Origin: CAWEHU01 sp963808965
GTDB lineage: Bacteria; Pseudomonadota; Alphaproteobacteria; Acetobacterales; Acetobacteraceae
DNA length: 64,000 bases
Assembly: GCA_963808965.1 (NCBI GenBank)
Contig: CAWEHU010000016.1
Span: forward strand, 315,774 to 379,773
Direction: 5' to 3'
A program made the translations under genes and the position numbers. Positions 8,961-19,201 of the stretch are shown piece after piece. Within the stretch, counting starts at the first letter, position 1. The number at the start of each line of letters is the position of its first letter. The notes below the pieces were generated by a model that did not search any database, was not told the origin of the DNA, and saw only the letters and a list, made by a program, of their open reading frames with translations.

Positions 8961-10995
8961 CTGACCGCTCCAGCCCTGTCGCTGCTGGCGTTGATCGTCG
9001 CGGCTCTGCTGATCGTGGGCGCGGGGGCCGCCGTGCTGCCCAGGAGGAGGGTGCTCTTCACCACGGCGACTGCGGCGTTGAGCGGGCTCGGCATCCTCGC
9101 CTCGCTCATTGGCCTCCTCGGCGGGGCAGCCCGGGCTTCGCTCGCGATCCCGCTCGGGTTGCCGGGCGGCACGATTCTGCTCGCCCTCGATCCGCTCTCC
9201 GGCTTCTTCCTGCTGCTGCTGTTCGTGTCCGCCACGGCCTGCGCCGTGTTCGCGCTCGAGCCGCACGGAGCGGAGAGCACGCGCAGCACACCCTTCTTCC
9301 CCGTCTTTATCGCCGCGATGGCGCTGACCTTGCTCGCGGGTGACGCCTACGCCCTCGTCTTCGGGTTCGAGCTGATGTCGCTCGCCTCCTGGGCGATGGT
9401 GCTGGCCCGGCACGAGGAAGCGGCCTCGCGCGACGCGGCTCTGTTCTATCTCGGCATGGCGGCGTTCGGCGCGGCGTGCCTGATCCCGGCGCTGGCGCTG
9501 CTCGCCCCTGCGGCGTCCTCGGGCCTCGATCTCCGCTTCACGGCGATGCGCGCTGCACCCCCGGAGGGTTGGCGCGCCGGCGCGGTGCTGGTGCTCGTCC
9601 TGCTGGGCGCGGGATCGAAGGCCGGGTTGGCGCCGCTGCATGTCTGGCTGCCGCTCGCGCACCCCGCCGCACCGAGCCACGTCTCGGCGCTGATGTCCGG
9701 TGCGATGACCAAGGTGGCGCTCTATGTCGTCATCCGGCTGGTCCTCGATTTGTGCGGGCCGGTGCAGCCGCTGTGGTGGGGCGTGCCGCTGCTCGCGATG
9801 GGCGCGGCTTCGGCGGTATTGGGAGCGCTGCGGGCCAATACCGAGCCAGATTTGAAGACGATCCTGGCGGCCAGCACGATCGAGAATGTCGGTTTCATAG
9901 CGATCGGCATCGGCCTCGCGGTGGTCGCGCGGGCCGCCGACCTGCCGGGGCTGGCGGCACTGGCGCTGGGCGGCGCGATGCTGCACGCGCTCAATCATGG
10001 CGTGTTCAAAACGCTGCTGTTCCTCGGCGCGGGAGCGGTGCAGCACGGAGCGGGCAGCCGATTGCTGGAGCTGCTCGGCGGGCTCATCCACGCCATGCCG
10101 GTGACGACCTATTGCGTGATGGCGGGATGCGTCGGGTTGGCCGCGCTCCCGCCGGGGCCCGGCTTCGCCAGCGAGTGGCTGCTGTTTCAGGCGGTGCTCG
10201 CCGCACCGCGCGCCGGCGGACTCGCCTTGCAAACCGCCGTTACGGTCGTCGCCGCGCTGATGGCGCTGGCGGCGGCGTTGGCGGCGGCGGCCTCGGTGCG
10301 GCTGATCGGGGTCGCATTCCTCGGCCGGCCTCGGACGCCCCGCGCGGCCTCCGCCCTGGAAGCGGGGCGACCGGCGCGGTTCGCCATGCTGGGAATGGCG
10401 GGATTGACGGCGGTGCTCGGGTTGTTCCCCGGCCCTGCGCTATGGCTGGCCGAACCGGCTCTGCGCGCGCTGACCGGGGCGGCGCTGGAAGGCCGCGCCG
10501 GAGCGCTGACGATCGCACCGATGATCGAGTCGCCCGGCTACGCGGCGCTCGCAATCGCGCTGCTGCTGGCTATTGTTGCCGGCCTGACACTCGCGGTCAT
10601 CCGGCGCTGGACTGTGCGCGGACATCGGCGTGGTCCCGCCTGGGGCTGCGGCTTCGCGGCGTCACCGCCCTGGCTACCGTTCGGCGATCCGCTGACGCAA
10701 TACAGCGGCGCCTCGTTCGCGCAGCCGCTGCGGCGCAGTCTCGGCGGCGCGCTGCTGGCGGCGCGCGAGCACGTCGATCTGCCAGCGCCTGCCGATCCGC
10801 GCCCGGCGCGGTTGGCCGTGGAGGCGCACGATCCCGCCGATACGTGGCTGTTCCGGCCGCTGCGCCGGGTGCGCGAGGTGCTTGCCTTCCGGGCCGATCG
10901 TATGCAGTACCTCGACGATCCGCCGCACCCTAGCGGTGATCTTCGCCGTGCTGGTGTTGTTTCTCGCCGCGATCGCCTGGCTGGAGGCATCTTGA
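8961..10995 (+). CDS. hyfB: Hydrogenase-4/Ehr component B-like proton-pumping subunit, frameshift near the C-terminus
   Basis: Antiporter-like membrane subunit (NuoL/M/N superfamily) of a Hyf/Ehr-type complex. Multiple transmembrane helices and the conserved charged residues are visible: FELMSLASW (Glu), GSKAGLAPLHVWLP (Lys) and HALNHGVFKTLLFLGAG (His/Lys). The start is uncertain because no ATG precedes the first helix; an in-frame CTG at 8961 and TTG at 8991 are options, as is a GTG at 8917 in another frame. Near 10914 removing one G restores a hydrophobic helix (IRRTLAVIFAVLVLFLAAIAW) and a stop at 10993-10995, 28 bases before hyfC. The uncorrected frame runs to 11027 with non-membrane sequence. 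Confidence 0.85.
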
Positions 10996-11023
10996 GCGGC
11001 GGTCCGGCGCAAGCAGGGCGGCC

Positions 11024-11983
11024 ATGACCCTACTGTCCGGCATCGCCACGCAGATTCTCCATACCGCGCTCATGCTGGCGGCGGCGCCGCTGCTGGTCGG
11101 GTTCGTCCGCCGGATCAAGGCGCGGCTGCTGGGCCGGGCCGGACCCGCGGTTTTGCAGCCCTGGCGCGACCTGATCCGGCTCGCGCGCAAGCAGCCGGTG
11201 CTGGCCGAGAATGCGTCGGATTTGTTCCGCGCCGCGCCGGTCGCGAGCTTCGCCGCCATCGCCGCGGCAGCACTTCTCGTGCCGTCATTCGCGCTCGGCA
11301 TGCTTCTGGGGCCGCTATCCGATCTTATCCTGATCGCCGGGCTGCTCACGCTCGCACGCTGCGCGCTGGCATTGGCCGGCATGGATATCGGCACCGCCTT
11401 CGGCGGAATCGGGTCGTCGCGCGAGATGACCTTCGCCACCTTCGCGGAACCCGCGCTGTTGTTGGTGATCTTCACTCTCGCCCTGCTCGCGGGCACGACC
11501 AATCTGGACGCCATCGCCACCTTGCTGCGCGAGGGCACGCTCGGCCTACGCGTCTCGCTCGGTCTGGCCCTGGTCGCCGCGATCATGGTCGCCCTCGCGG
11601 AAAATGCCCGCATTCCGGTCGACAACCCGGCCACTCATCTCGAAGTGACAATGGTGCATGAGGCGATGGCGCTCGAGTATAGCGGCCGCGACCTCGCGCT
11701 GATCGAGGGCGGCGCGGCGTTGAAGCTGCTGCTCTGGCTTACGTTGATCGGCACCGTGTTCCTGCCGTTCGGCGCCGCGCCGCCGGGCGCCAACCCGCTG
11801 CTATGGATCCTCGGACTCGCGACATGGGCGGCGAAGGTGCTGGTCCTCGGCACGGGTCTGGCGGTGATCGAAACAGCGATCGCCAAGATGCGCGTGTTCC
11901 GCGTGCCGGAGTTCCTCGGCATCGCCGTGCTGCTCGGTCTGCTCGCCGCGGTGTTCCTGTTCGTCAGCACGGGGTTCGTTTGA
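11024..11983 (+). CDS. hyfC: Hydrogenase-4/Ehr component C-like, NuoH-type membrane subunit
   Basis: 319 residues with about eight transmembrane helices, NuoH/HyfC family. Family signatures include RRIKARLLGRAGPAVLQPWRDL in the first loop, GSSREMTFATFAEPAL and ENARIPVDNPATHLE followed by VHEAM, the acidic quinone/proton-path loop. It anchors the hydrophilic large subunit to the antiporter subunits. It follows hyfB by 28 bases and overlaps hyfE in a TGATG junction, so the operon is translationally coupled. Confidence 0.92.
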   Translation: MTLLSGIATQILHTALMLAAAPLLVGFVRRIKARLLGRAGPAVLQPWRDLIRLARKQPVLAENASDLFRAAPVASFAAIAAAALLVPSFALGMLLGPLSDLILIAGLLTLARCALALAGMDIGTAFGGIGSSREMTFATFAEPALLLVIFTLALLAGTTNLDAIATLLREGTLGLRVSLGLALVAAIMVALAENARIPVDNPATHLEVTMVHEAMALEYSGRDLALIEGGAALKLLLWLTLIGTVFLPFGAAPPGANPLLWILGLATWAAKVLVLGTGLAVIETAIAKMRVFRVPEFLGIAVLLGLLAAVFLFVSTGFV

Positions 11984-12669
11984 TGCCGGACGGCTCGCAT
12001 GTCGGATTCGGCGTGCTGTCGTACGACGTCGCCCATCTGCTGGGCGGCGCGGCGCTGGTGCTGTCGTTCGCGCTCCTCTACCAGCGACGCGTCACGGCGG
12101 TCATCAATATCTTCGCCATGCAGGGCATCGTCCTGGCCGCCGCGGCGGCATGGCAGGGCTGGGTGCAGCACGCCGCGCATCTCTATCTTTCGGCACTCAT
12201 CGCACTCTCGGCGAAAGGCATCGTGATTCCGGTCGCGCTGCACCGGATCGTGCGCCGGCTGGAAATCCATCGCTCCGTCGAGACGGCGCTCGGCATCTTC
12301 CCGTCCATGGTTCTCGGTGTCGGCCTGGTCGCGCTGTCGATCCTCGTGGTGCTGCCGACGACGTTGCAGGCCGCGGCGCTGACGCGGGAGGATTTGGCGC
12401 TCGCCCTCTCGGTCGTGCTGCTCGGGCTGCTGATGATGATCACCCGGCGTAACGCGCTGACGCAGGTGATCGGCTTCATGTCGCTGGAAAACGGGTTGAT
12501 CCTCGCGGCGGTGAGCGTGGCGGGGATGCCGCTCCTGGTCGAGTTGTCGGTGGCCTTCCTGGTGATGGTGGCGTTCATCGTGTTCGGCGTGTTCTTCTTC
12601 CGTATTCGCGAGCGATTCGAGACATTGGATGTGAGCCAGCTCGACCTCGTGAGCGAGACCGAACGATGA
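11983..12669 (+). CDS. hyfE: Hydrogenase-4/Ehr component E-like membrane subunit
   Basis: 228 residues, about seven transmembrane helices. Features are SAKGIVIPVALHRIV, TRRNALTQVIGFMSLENGL and a C-terminal amphipathic end FRIRERFETLDVSQLD. HyfE resembles NuoK/NuoJ and links the antiporter subunits. The ATG overlaps the hyfC stop, and its own stop overlaps the hyfF start (ATGA). Confidence 0.9.
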   Translation: MPDGSHVGFGVLSYDVAHLLGGAALVLSFALLYQRRVTAVINIFAMQGIVLAAAAAWQGWVQHAAHLYLSALIALSAKGIVIPVALHRIVRRLEIHRSVETALGIFPSMVLGVGLVALSILVVLPTTLQAAALTREDLALALSVVLLGLLMMITRRNALTQVIGFMSLENGLILAAVSVAGMPLLVELSVAFLVMVAFIVFGVFFFRIRERFETLDVSQLDLVSETER

Positions 12670-14105
12670 AGCTCGCGGCGCTTCTGGTGCTGGTGCCGTT
12701 CGTCTCCGCCGCCATCCTCGCCGTGATTCCGTCCTGGCGAACCGGCATGTGGGTCAATGCCGCCTCGTCCGTGCTCGCATTCGTGCTTGCTTGCGCGTTG
12801 CCCTGGCAGGTGGGTAGATCGGGCGCGCTGCTGCTGCTCGATCCGCTGGCCGCGCATTTCGCCCTGCTGACCGCGTTCGTCGCGATGACGACGTCCTGGT
12901 ATAGCCTCGCCTACGTGCCGGTCGAGATCGCGCGTCGCAGGCTCAATCGCCGGCGCGTGCGGGTGTACCACGTCGCGTACCAATGCTTCGTCGGCGGGAT
13001 GTTCCTCGCACTTCTGTCGAACAATCTCGGCGTGACCTGGGTGGCGGTCGAAACGGCGACCATCGCGGCCGTGCTCGTCGTCGGGTTGCCGCGCACCGCG
13101 GAGGCGGTCGAGGCTTCCTGGAAATTCTTCATGGTCTGCGGCGTCGGGATCGCACTCGCCCTGTTCGGTACCGTGGTGCTCTATCTGGCGGCGCTTCCCG
13201 CTCTCGGTCCCGGCTTGCCGGCGATGAGTTGGAGCACGCTGCTGCCCGCGGCCGCACGATGCGATGGGGCGGTGCTCAATCTGGCCTTCGTTTTCCTGCT
13301 GCTCGGCTACGGGACCAAGGCGGGGCTCGCTCCGATGCACACCTGGATGCCGGACGCGCACGCGGAAGGGCCAACGCCGGTTTCGGCCGTGCTCGCGGGC
13401 TCAATTCTGAACGTGGCGCTGTTCGTGATCCTCCGGCTGCGTACGCTGATGGCGGCGAATCCGGACGCGATTCCGCCCGGCCCGCCCATCATGGCGCTCG
13501 GGCTGCTCTCGCTCCTGCTCGCCGCCTTTAGTCTTTGGCGCCGGCAGGACGTGAAGAGGTTCTTCGCCTATTCGACCATCGAGCAGAGCGGGGTCGCGGC
13601 CTTCGCTTTCGGCTTGGGCGGCCCCGCGGCGGTGTTCGCCGGGGTGCTGCACATGACCCTGCACACGCTCACCAAGGCGGCGGTCTTCCAGTGCGTCGGG
13701 CGTGCGGCCCAGCTCAAAGGGGGGCAGAAATTCACCGATATCGGCGGCCTCATCGCCTCGCACCGCCTGCTCGGGCTGACGCTGGCGGCGGGAATCGTCG
13801 CGATCGCCGCGCTGCCGCCCTTCGGTCTGTTCACCAGCGAGTTCCTGATAGCAACCGAAACACTGAGACGCATACCGCTGCTATCGTTGCCGCTCGGGAT
13901 CGGACTCGTCGCGGGGGCCTGGGCGCTCATCATGCGGTTGCAGACGCTGTGCCTCGGCGCGCCGACCCGGGACCGCGGTCCCGCGCCGGGCGCACTGGCG
14001 CTCGCGCCGATATGGGTGCAACTGGCGATCATGCTGGTGCTCGGCATCGCCATGCCGGAGACGGTGGTGGAGTGGATGCGCGGAATCGCGGCGACCTCCC
14101 GATGA
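12666..14105 (+). CDS. hyfF: Hydrogenase-4/Ehr component F-like proton-pumping subunit
   Basis: 479 residues, second NuoL/M/N-type antiporter subunit. The family residues are present: VETATIAAVLVV (Glu in helix 5), GYGTKAGLAPMHTWMPDAHAEG (Lys) and GVLHMTLHTLTKAAVF (His/Lys). No frame break is seen. It overlaps hyfE and hyfG by four bases (ATGA type). With hyfB it would give the complex two putative ion channels. Confidence 0.93.
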   Translation: MKLAALLVLVPFVSAAILAVIPSWRTGMWVNAASSVLAFVLACALPWQVGRSGALLLLDPLAAHFALLTAFVAMTTSWYSLAYVPVEIARRRLNRRRVRVYHVAYQCFVGGMFLALLSNNLGVTWVAVETATIAAVLVVGLPRTAEAVEASWKFFMVCGVGIALALFGTVVLYLAALPALGPGLPAMSWSTLLPAAARCDGAVLNLAFVFLLLGYGTKAGLAPMHTWMPDAHAEGPTPVSAVLAGSILNVALFVILRLRTLMAANPDAIPPGPPIMALGLLSLLLAAFSLWRRQDVKRFFAYSTIEQSGVAAFAFGLGGPAAVFAGVLHMTLHTLTKAAVFQCVGRAAQLKGGQKFTDIGGLIASHRLLGLTLAAGIVAIAALPPFGLFTSEFLIATETLRRIPLLSLPLGIGLVAGAWALIMRLQTLCLGAPTRDRGPAPGALALAPIWVQLAIMLVLGIAMPETVVEWMRGIAATSR

Positions 14106-15609
14106 CCGCCTCCGCCCTCATTCGCGCCGCGCCGCAGGAAGCGTGCCGCCCGTGGCCGCGCCGCGTCCTCTCGCTCGCGGGCTGGTCCGCGATGGCGGAC
14201 GCGCTGGCTGGACAGCCGGCGCTCGGTCTGCTCGCGCTCTGGGCCGATACCGCGCATGTCCACGCGCTGTTCGTCGATGAGGGCGCACACGACGTATTGC
14301 CGGTTTCGGTGGTGGTGGAAGACGGCCGGTATCCGGCGCTGTCGCCGAACCGTCCGGGCGCCGCGTGGTTCGAGCGGATGATCCGCGACCTATGGGGACA
14401 CGAGGCGGAAGGCGCCCGCGACCTGCGGCCCTGGCTGGACCACGGACGCTGGGGCGGTCTGCATCCGCTGGCGTTGCGCCCGCTTCCATCCGCCGGCAAC
14501 CCGGAGCCGCCCGAGTTCCTTCCCGCGGAGGGCGAGGATCTGCATCAGATCCCGATCGGCCCGGTTCATGCCGGAACGATCGAGCCAGGCCATTTTCGCC
14601 TGACCGCGCACGGCGAGACGGTGGTGCGGTTGGAGGTGCGGCTCGGTTACTCTCACAAAGGGCCAGCTCGCGCTGATGCGCGGCAAATCTCCGCGCGTCG
14701 CGGCGCGTTTCGCCGCGCGCGCTCTCCGGCGATTCGACCGTTGCGCATTCAATCGCCTTCGCCCGCGCGACCGAGGCCGCTCTGGACATCGACGCTCCGC
14801 CCCGAGCCCACTCTCTGCGCGCGGTCATGGGCGAGTTGGAGCGGATCGCCAACCATCTCGGCGATGTCGGCGCCATCTGCAACGATGCGAGCTTCGCTTT
14901 CGCGCTCGCCCGTTTCGGCTGGCACCGCGAAATGGTGCTGCGCGCCTGCGCCGCCGCGTTCGGGCATCGGCTGATGATGGATTGCGTGGTGCCCGGCGGG
15001 ATAGCCGTGGACATGACACCGGAGGGTAGCGAGCGGATCCGCCGCGCGCTGGACGATGTGGAGGCGGAGCTGACGGAGTTGGCCCGGATCTACATCGAAC
15101 ACGCGAGCTTGGCGGACCGGATGATGGGCACCGGGATCGTGAGCGCAGAACTGGTCGCAGGCTTCGCGGCCGGGGGTTTCATCGGGCGAGCCGCCGGACG
15201 CGGCTTCGATGCGCGCCGGTTCCCTGGATACCCGCCGTACGACGCGCTGGACGTGAGGGTGCCAGTGCTGACGGAGGGCGACGTGAACGCGCGCGTGGGC
15301 ATCCGTCTTGCCGAGATCAAGGAGAGCGTGCGGCTGGTTCGGGCCTTGCTCGACGGGTTGCCCGCTGGCGCGCTCTCGGTGCAGTTGCCGCCCTCGAGCG
15401 GCGAGGGAATCGGAGTCGCCGAGGGATTTCGCGGCGACATATGGTACTGGCTGCGTTTGGATGCCGGCTCGATCGCGGCCGTGTTCCCGCGCGACCCGAG
15501 CTGGGCGCAGTGGCCGTTGCTGGAAGACGCGATCCGCGGCAACATCGTCGCGGACTTTCCCCTGTGCAACAAGAGTTTCAATTGTTCTTACTCGGGTGTT
15601 GATTTGTAG
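14102..15609 (+). CDS. hyfG: Hydrogenase-4/Ehr component G-like fused NuoC-NuoD subunit without Ni ligands, two frameshifts
   Basis: About 500 residues: a NuoC-like N-terminal domain (to about residue 170, ending at HQIPIGPVHAGTIEPGHF) and a NuoD/NiFe large-subunit domain. Removing one C near 14663 and one G near 14721 gives a continuous protein through LALMRGKSPRVAARFAARLSG and GELERIANHLGDVGA. The proximal nickel motif of true hydrogenases (RVCGICGFAHS in E. coli HycE) reads RLSGDSTVAHS here, so both cysteines are lost. The distal CxxC region reads NKSFNCSYSGVDL and keeps only one, displaced, Cys. This is the pattern of energy-converting hydrogenase-related (Ehr) complexes. The reaction is unknown; H2 activation by the normal NiFe centre is unlikely. 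Confidence 0.85.
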
Positions 15610-15697
15610 ATGATTGGAAGTCGTCCCCAGCCCCTCCCACAAGGCGCTACCCGGGCTAGCCCCGTCTCGCGGTGACTGGAAACGCGCCCGCAAATTC

Positions 15698-15786
15698 CGT
15701 TCATCCTCGCGAAAGCGGGGATCCAGTCGCGCACAAGGCTGGCGTTGCTCTGCAAGACTGGGTTCCCGCTTGCGCGGGAATGAACG
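15698..15786. repeat. Dispersed palindromic repeat in the 312-base gap after hyfG
   Basis: Two 30-base arms (15698-15727 and 15757-15786) are near-perfect inverted copies around a 29-base spacer. The arms contain TTCCCGCTTGCGCGGGAATG and its diverged complement, the kind of mobile palindrome common in alphaproteobacterial intergenic DNA. The gap 15610-15921 otherwise holds only a 21-codon frame from 15610 with no recognised homologue and an imperfect GC-rich hairpin near 15834-15862 between the convergent hyfG and livF genes, a weak terminator candidate. Confidence 0.75.
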
Positions 15787-15921
15787 GAGGGTCACACAGG
15801 GCCGCCTACAGTCAGCCCAAAACGGCTCTAGCCTATGGGGAGGGCCCCCGCCTCCACATATGGAATGCGTGGCAGTTGGGCTTCGCGTCCGCAGATAACG
15901 GAATCTGCGCTACCAGACGGT

Positions 15922-16729
15922 CTAACTTAGCCACCGCTTGCGGCGGCGGTAAGACTTTACGTCACGAAAGGATCTGCGCGTTCCCTCGGCGATGCCGAGG
16001 TAAAACTCCCTGACATCGTCGTTCTCTCGCAGGCTCGCGGCGTCGCCGTCCATCACCACCCGCCCGGTCTCGAGAATATAGCCGTAGCGCGCGTAGCGGA
16101 GCGCCAAATTGGTGTTCTGCTCGGCAAGTAGGAAGGAGACCCCCTCGGTCTCATTGAGGGTGCGAACGATCTCGAAGATTTCTTCCACGACCTGGGGCGC
16201 CAGACCCATGGATGGTTCGTCCAGCAGGATCATGGTCGGACGCGACATCATGGCGCGGCCGATCGCGCACATCTGCTGCTCTCCACCTGAAGTATAACCG
16301 GCGAGCAACTGTCGCCGATCCCGCAGCCGGGGGAAGCTGCCGTAAACGCGGTCGAGATCGCGACGGATCGCCGTCCGCCCGTCACTGCGGGTGAAGGCGC
16401 CGGTCAGCAGATTGTCCTCGATCGTCAAGTGCTCGAAGCAGAAGCGGCCTTCCAGCACCTGAATGCACCCGCGCCGCACCAGTTCGTTGGGCGAGAGCCG
16501 ATCGACGCGCTCACCGTCGAAGGTGATCGAGCCCTTCGTCACTTCGCCGCGCTCCGCGCGCAGCAGAATTCGATATCGCCTTGAGCGTCGTCGTCTTTCC
16601 CGCGCCATTCGCCCCGAGCAGCGCCACGATGCCCCCGCGCGGGACCGAAAGAGACACGCCCTTCAGCACGAGGATCACGTGATCGTAGACGACCTCGATG
16701 TTGTTGACCGCAAGGATCGGCTCGGCCAT
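15922..16729 (-). CDS. livF: Branched-chain amino acid-type ABC transporter ATP-binding protein LivF, one frameshift
   Basis: ATPase subunit. Walker A GANGAGKTT lies about residue 37, signature TSGGEQQM, Walker B MILLDEPSMGLAP and switch histidine region LLAEQNTNLALR. The frame breaks at 16566-16567: removing one base of the AA pair gives LKAISNLLRAERGEVTKGSI, the expected LivF sequence. It is the last gene of the six-gene operon, four bases downstream of the binding-protein gene. The C-terminal tail is basic (SYRRRKRWLS). Solute specificity is not evident. Confidence 0.9.
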
Positions 16730-16733
16730 TCGT

Positions 16734-18054
16734 TCACGAGGCCTTGTCGCAGGTCTCCGTACGCTGCGGCCAGCCCGTATTCTTCTCTACATAGTCCTTC
16801 GCCGCGGCCTCGATCAGCGGGCGGATCACGTCGGTCATCGGCGTGACCTGTTCACCGACCTTGACGTATTTCGTGCCGTCCCACTCCTGGAGAAACAGGG
16901 GACCGTGACCGTTATGATCGGCGCAGGAAAGACGGAGCGGCGGAGCGAAGCCGTCGAAGCCCAGTTCCTTCAATCGCGCGGGTGTAAGCTCGATTGTCTC
17001 GAGGCCCCGCCGCACGTCTTCCCCGGTCACGACCTTCTTGCCGGTCAACATCTGCGCGTTGTGAATCGCCTCGGCAATCAGCAGCGAGTTATAGATGCCC
17101 CGATTGTAAAGCACCTCGCCCACCTTGTCCTTGGGCGTCTGGCTCAGCCCCTTATCGACGACGTATTTCTGGACATCCTGGATCGCGGGGTAGCCGGCGC
17201 CAAGGCCGTGCCAGTTGAGCTCCTTGAATCCCTTGGAGCCCTCGCCGGCGCCTCTCGCGTCGTCCTCGGTTGGCCACCAGATCGAGAGGAGGTGGTTCAT
17301 CGGATAATTGACCTTGACCGCTTCCTTGATGGCGGTCGGATTGAACGCGCCCCAGCCATACATGACCATGTAGTCCGGACGATCGCGCCGCACGCTGAGC
17401 CATTGCGACGACTGATTCTGCATCTCCGTTGCCGCGACCGGATAATATTTGACCTCGAAGCCGGTACTGCTTCGCGAACTGCTCAAGCAGCGGTATCGGT
17501 TCCTTGCCGTAGGGGGCGTCGAGGTAGATGTAGCCGATCTTCTTGCCTTTCAGCTTATCCAGCCCGCCTTCCTCGGACGCGATGTGCTTCAAAATAGCCG
17601 ACAAGCCGTCCCAATACGTATCGGGCGGGTTGAAGATCCAAGGGAAAGTGTCGCCCAGCGCCGACGCGGTAAGCCCGTAAGCCATGGAGAGGATCGGGAT
17701 CTTGTCGACCGCCGCACGCGGGATGATCGTGAGCGTAATGCCGGTGGACCATGGGTTGATCATGACCGGCTTCTTGCCCTTGACCGCCTCGTAGCACTCG
17801 ATCCCTTTTTTCGTGTCGTAGCCGGTCTCGCACTCTTCGATGGCCAGTTTCACACCGCCGATCCCGCCATCGCGCTCATTCAGCATCGCCAGATAATCGT
17901 GCATCCCGTTGGCAACCGGGATGCCCGAGCCCGAGAAAGGGCCGGTGCGATAGGTGAAGAGCGGGACATAGATCGTGTCTTCGGCCAAGGCCGGCCGACT
18001 GCTCGCGGTCAACGCGGCCATGAAAGCAGCGAGTGCAATCGCGGTCAGCTTCAT
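16734..18054 (-). CDS. Periplasmic substrate-binding protein of the liv-type transporter, one frameshift
   Basis: Type I periplasmic binding protein, about 438 residues, with signal peptide MKLTAIALAAFMAALTASSRPALA. The N-terminal lobe begins DTIYVPLFTYRTGPFSGSGI and contains AYGLTASALGDTFPWIFN. The second lobe carries GFEVKYYPVAATEMQNQSSQWL and ends WPQRTETCDKAS. Removing one G at 17463-17464 fuses the lobes (LEQFAKQY joined to GFEVKYY). It sits between livM and livF. Proteins of this subgroup occur in clusters with an acyl-CoA synthetase; the ligand may be an organic acid rather than an amino acid, which is inference. Confidence 0.87.
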
Positions 18055-18120
18055 ATCGGACTCCCTTCGATCCGGGGGCCTCTGCGGGCCGCGCCGGTCC
18101 CCATCATAGCTCGTTCCGGC

Positions 18121-19198
18121 CTAGTACGGGAACGGCCAGACTCGCAACTTTTGCTTGCCCGTCTGCCACAACCGCGCCAGCCCGAAGGGCTCGGCTATCA
18201 GGAACAAGATAATCAAAGCGCCGACGATCATGGAGGTAAGGTGCTCCACCACCGACGCGTGAATCGGGACGCCGAACGCGGAAGGCAGGCCGCGCAACAG
18301 GATCGGGAGCACATGGATCAGCGCCGCGCCGAAGAAACTGCCGACGAGGCTGCCGAGACCCCCGATGATGACCATGAAGAGCACGAGAAACGACAGCTCG
18401 ATCGAGAACACGTCGGGTTCGGCGCTGCCGTACCAGAGAAACACCATCAGCGCCCCGGCTACACCACAGTAATAGGAAGAGACGGCGAAGGCGAGCAGCT
18501 TGGTCGGCATCAGCCGGATCCCGATCAGCTCCGCGGCGATGTCCATGTCCCGCACCGCCATCCAGGACCGTCCGATGCGCCCGCGCACGAGATTGGATGC
18601 TGCCGAGAGTCATGAGAGCGACGATGCCGAGGACCAGGTAGTAGCGCACCACCGGCGATGCCGTCGGCCCGGTGATCGTCAAGCCGAGTAGGGTGCGTGC
18701 GGGCACCTCGATCGCTCCGGACGTGCTGTAGTTGTAGAGCCAGGGCACGCGCTGGAAGCACCATTGCAGAAAAAACTGCGCCGCCAGCGTGGCGACGGCG
18801 AGATAAAAGCCCTTGATGCGCAGCGACGGCAACCCGAACAGCGCTCCCACCGCTGCCGAAAACAGACCCGACACCAGGATCCAGACGATGAGATTCACCC
18901 CGGGGAACGCGGTCGTGAGCTTGTAGCAGGCGTACGCTCCGACTCCCATGAACGCCGCGGTCCCGAGCGAGATCAGTCCGGCATAACCGGTCAGCAAGTT
19001 CAACCCCATTGCGGCGAGCGCGAAAATGAGAAACGGGGTCATGACGGCGTCGAGAAAAAAGGCGCTGCCTTCAACCGGGATCAGGCCGAAGGCGATGCCA
19101 AGGATGATGAGGAAACCGATGCGGTCCTGTAGCACCGGAAACAAAGCCATGTCGGCCGCGTAGCTCGTCTTGTACTGGCCCGCTTCGCGGTAGAACAT
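18121..19198 (-). CDS. livM: Branched-chain amino acid-type ABC permease LivM, one frameshift
   Basis: Inner-membrane permease, about 358 residues. Family motifs are GLNLLTGYAGLISLGTAAFMG, LRIKGFYLAVATLAAQFF and ELSFLVLFMVIIGGLGSLVGSF. Removing one G at 18595-18596 restores the conserved cytoplasmic loop SINLVRGRIGRSWMAVRDMDIAAELIGI. An unusual N-terminal extension (MFYREAGQYKTSYAADMAL) is typical of LivM in clusters with acyl-CoA synthetase. It starts three bases after the livH stop, so it is translationally coupled. A 66-base gap separates it from the binding-protein gene. Confidence 0.9.
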
Positions 19199-19201
19199 GG
19201 T

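Noticed and set aside
8904..10232. A 442-codon minus-strand frame opposite hyfB
   Set aside because: Gln/Arg/Glu-rich antisense of a membrane protein gene; no homology pattern.
14102..15609. A functional NiFe hydrogenase
   Set aside because: Both cysteines of the proximal nickel motif are replaced and the distal motif is degenerate; no maturation genes or HyfI are present.
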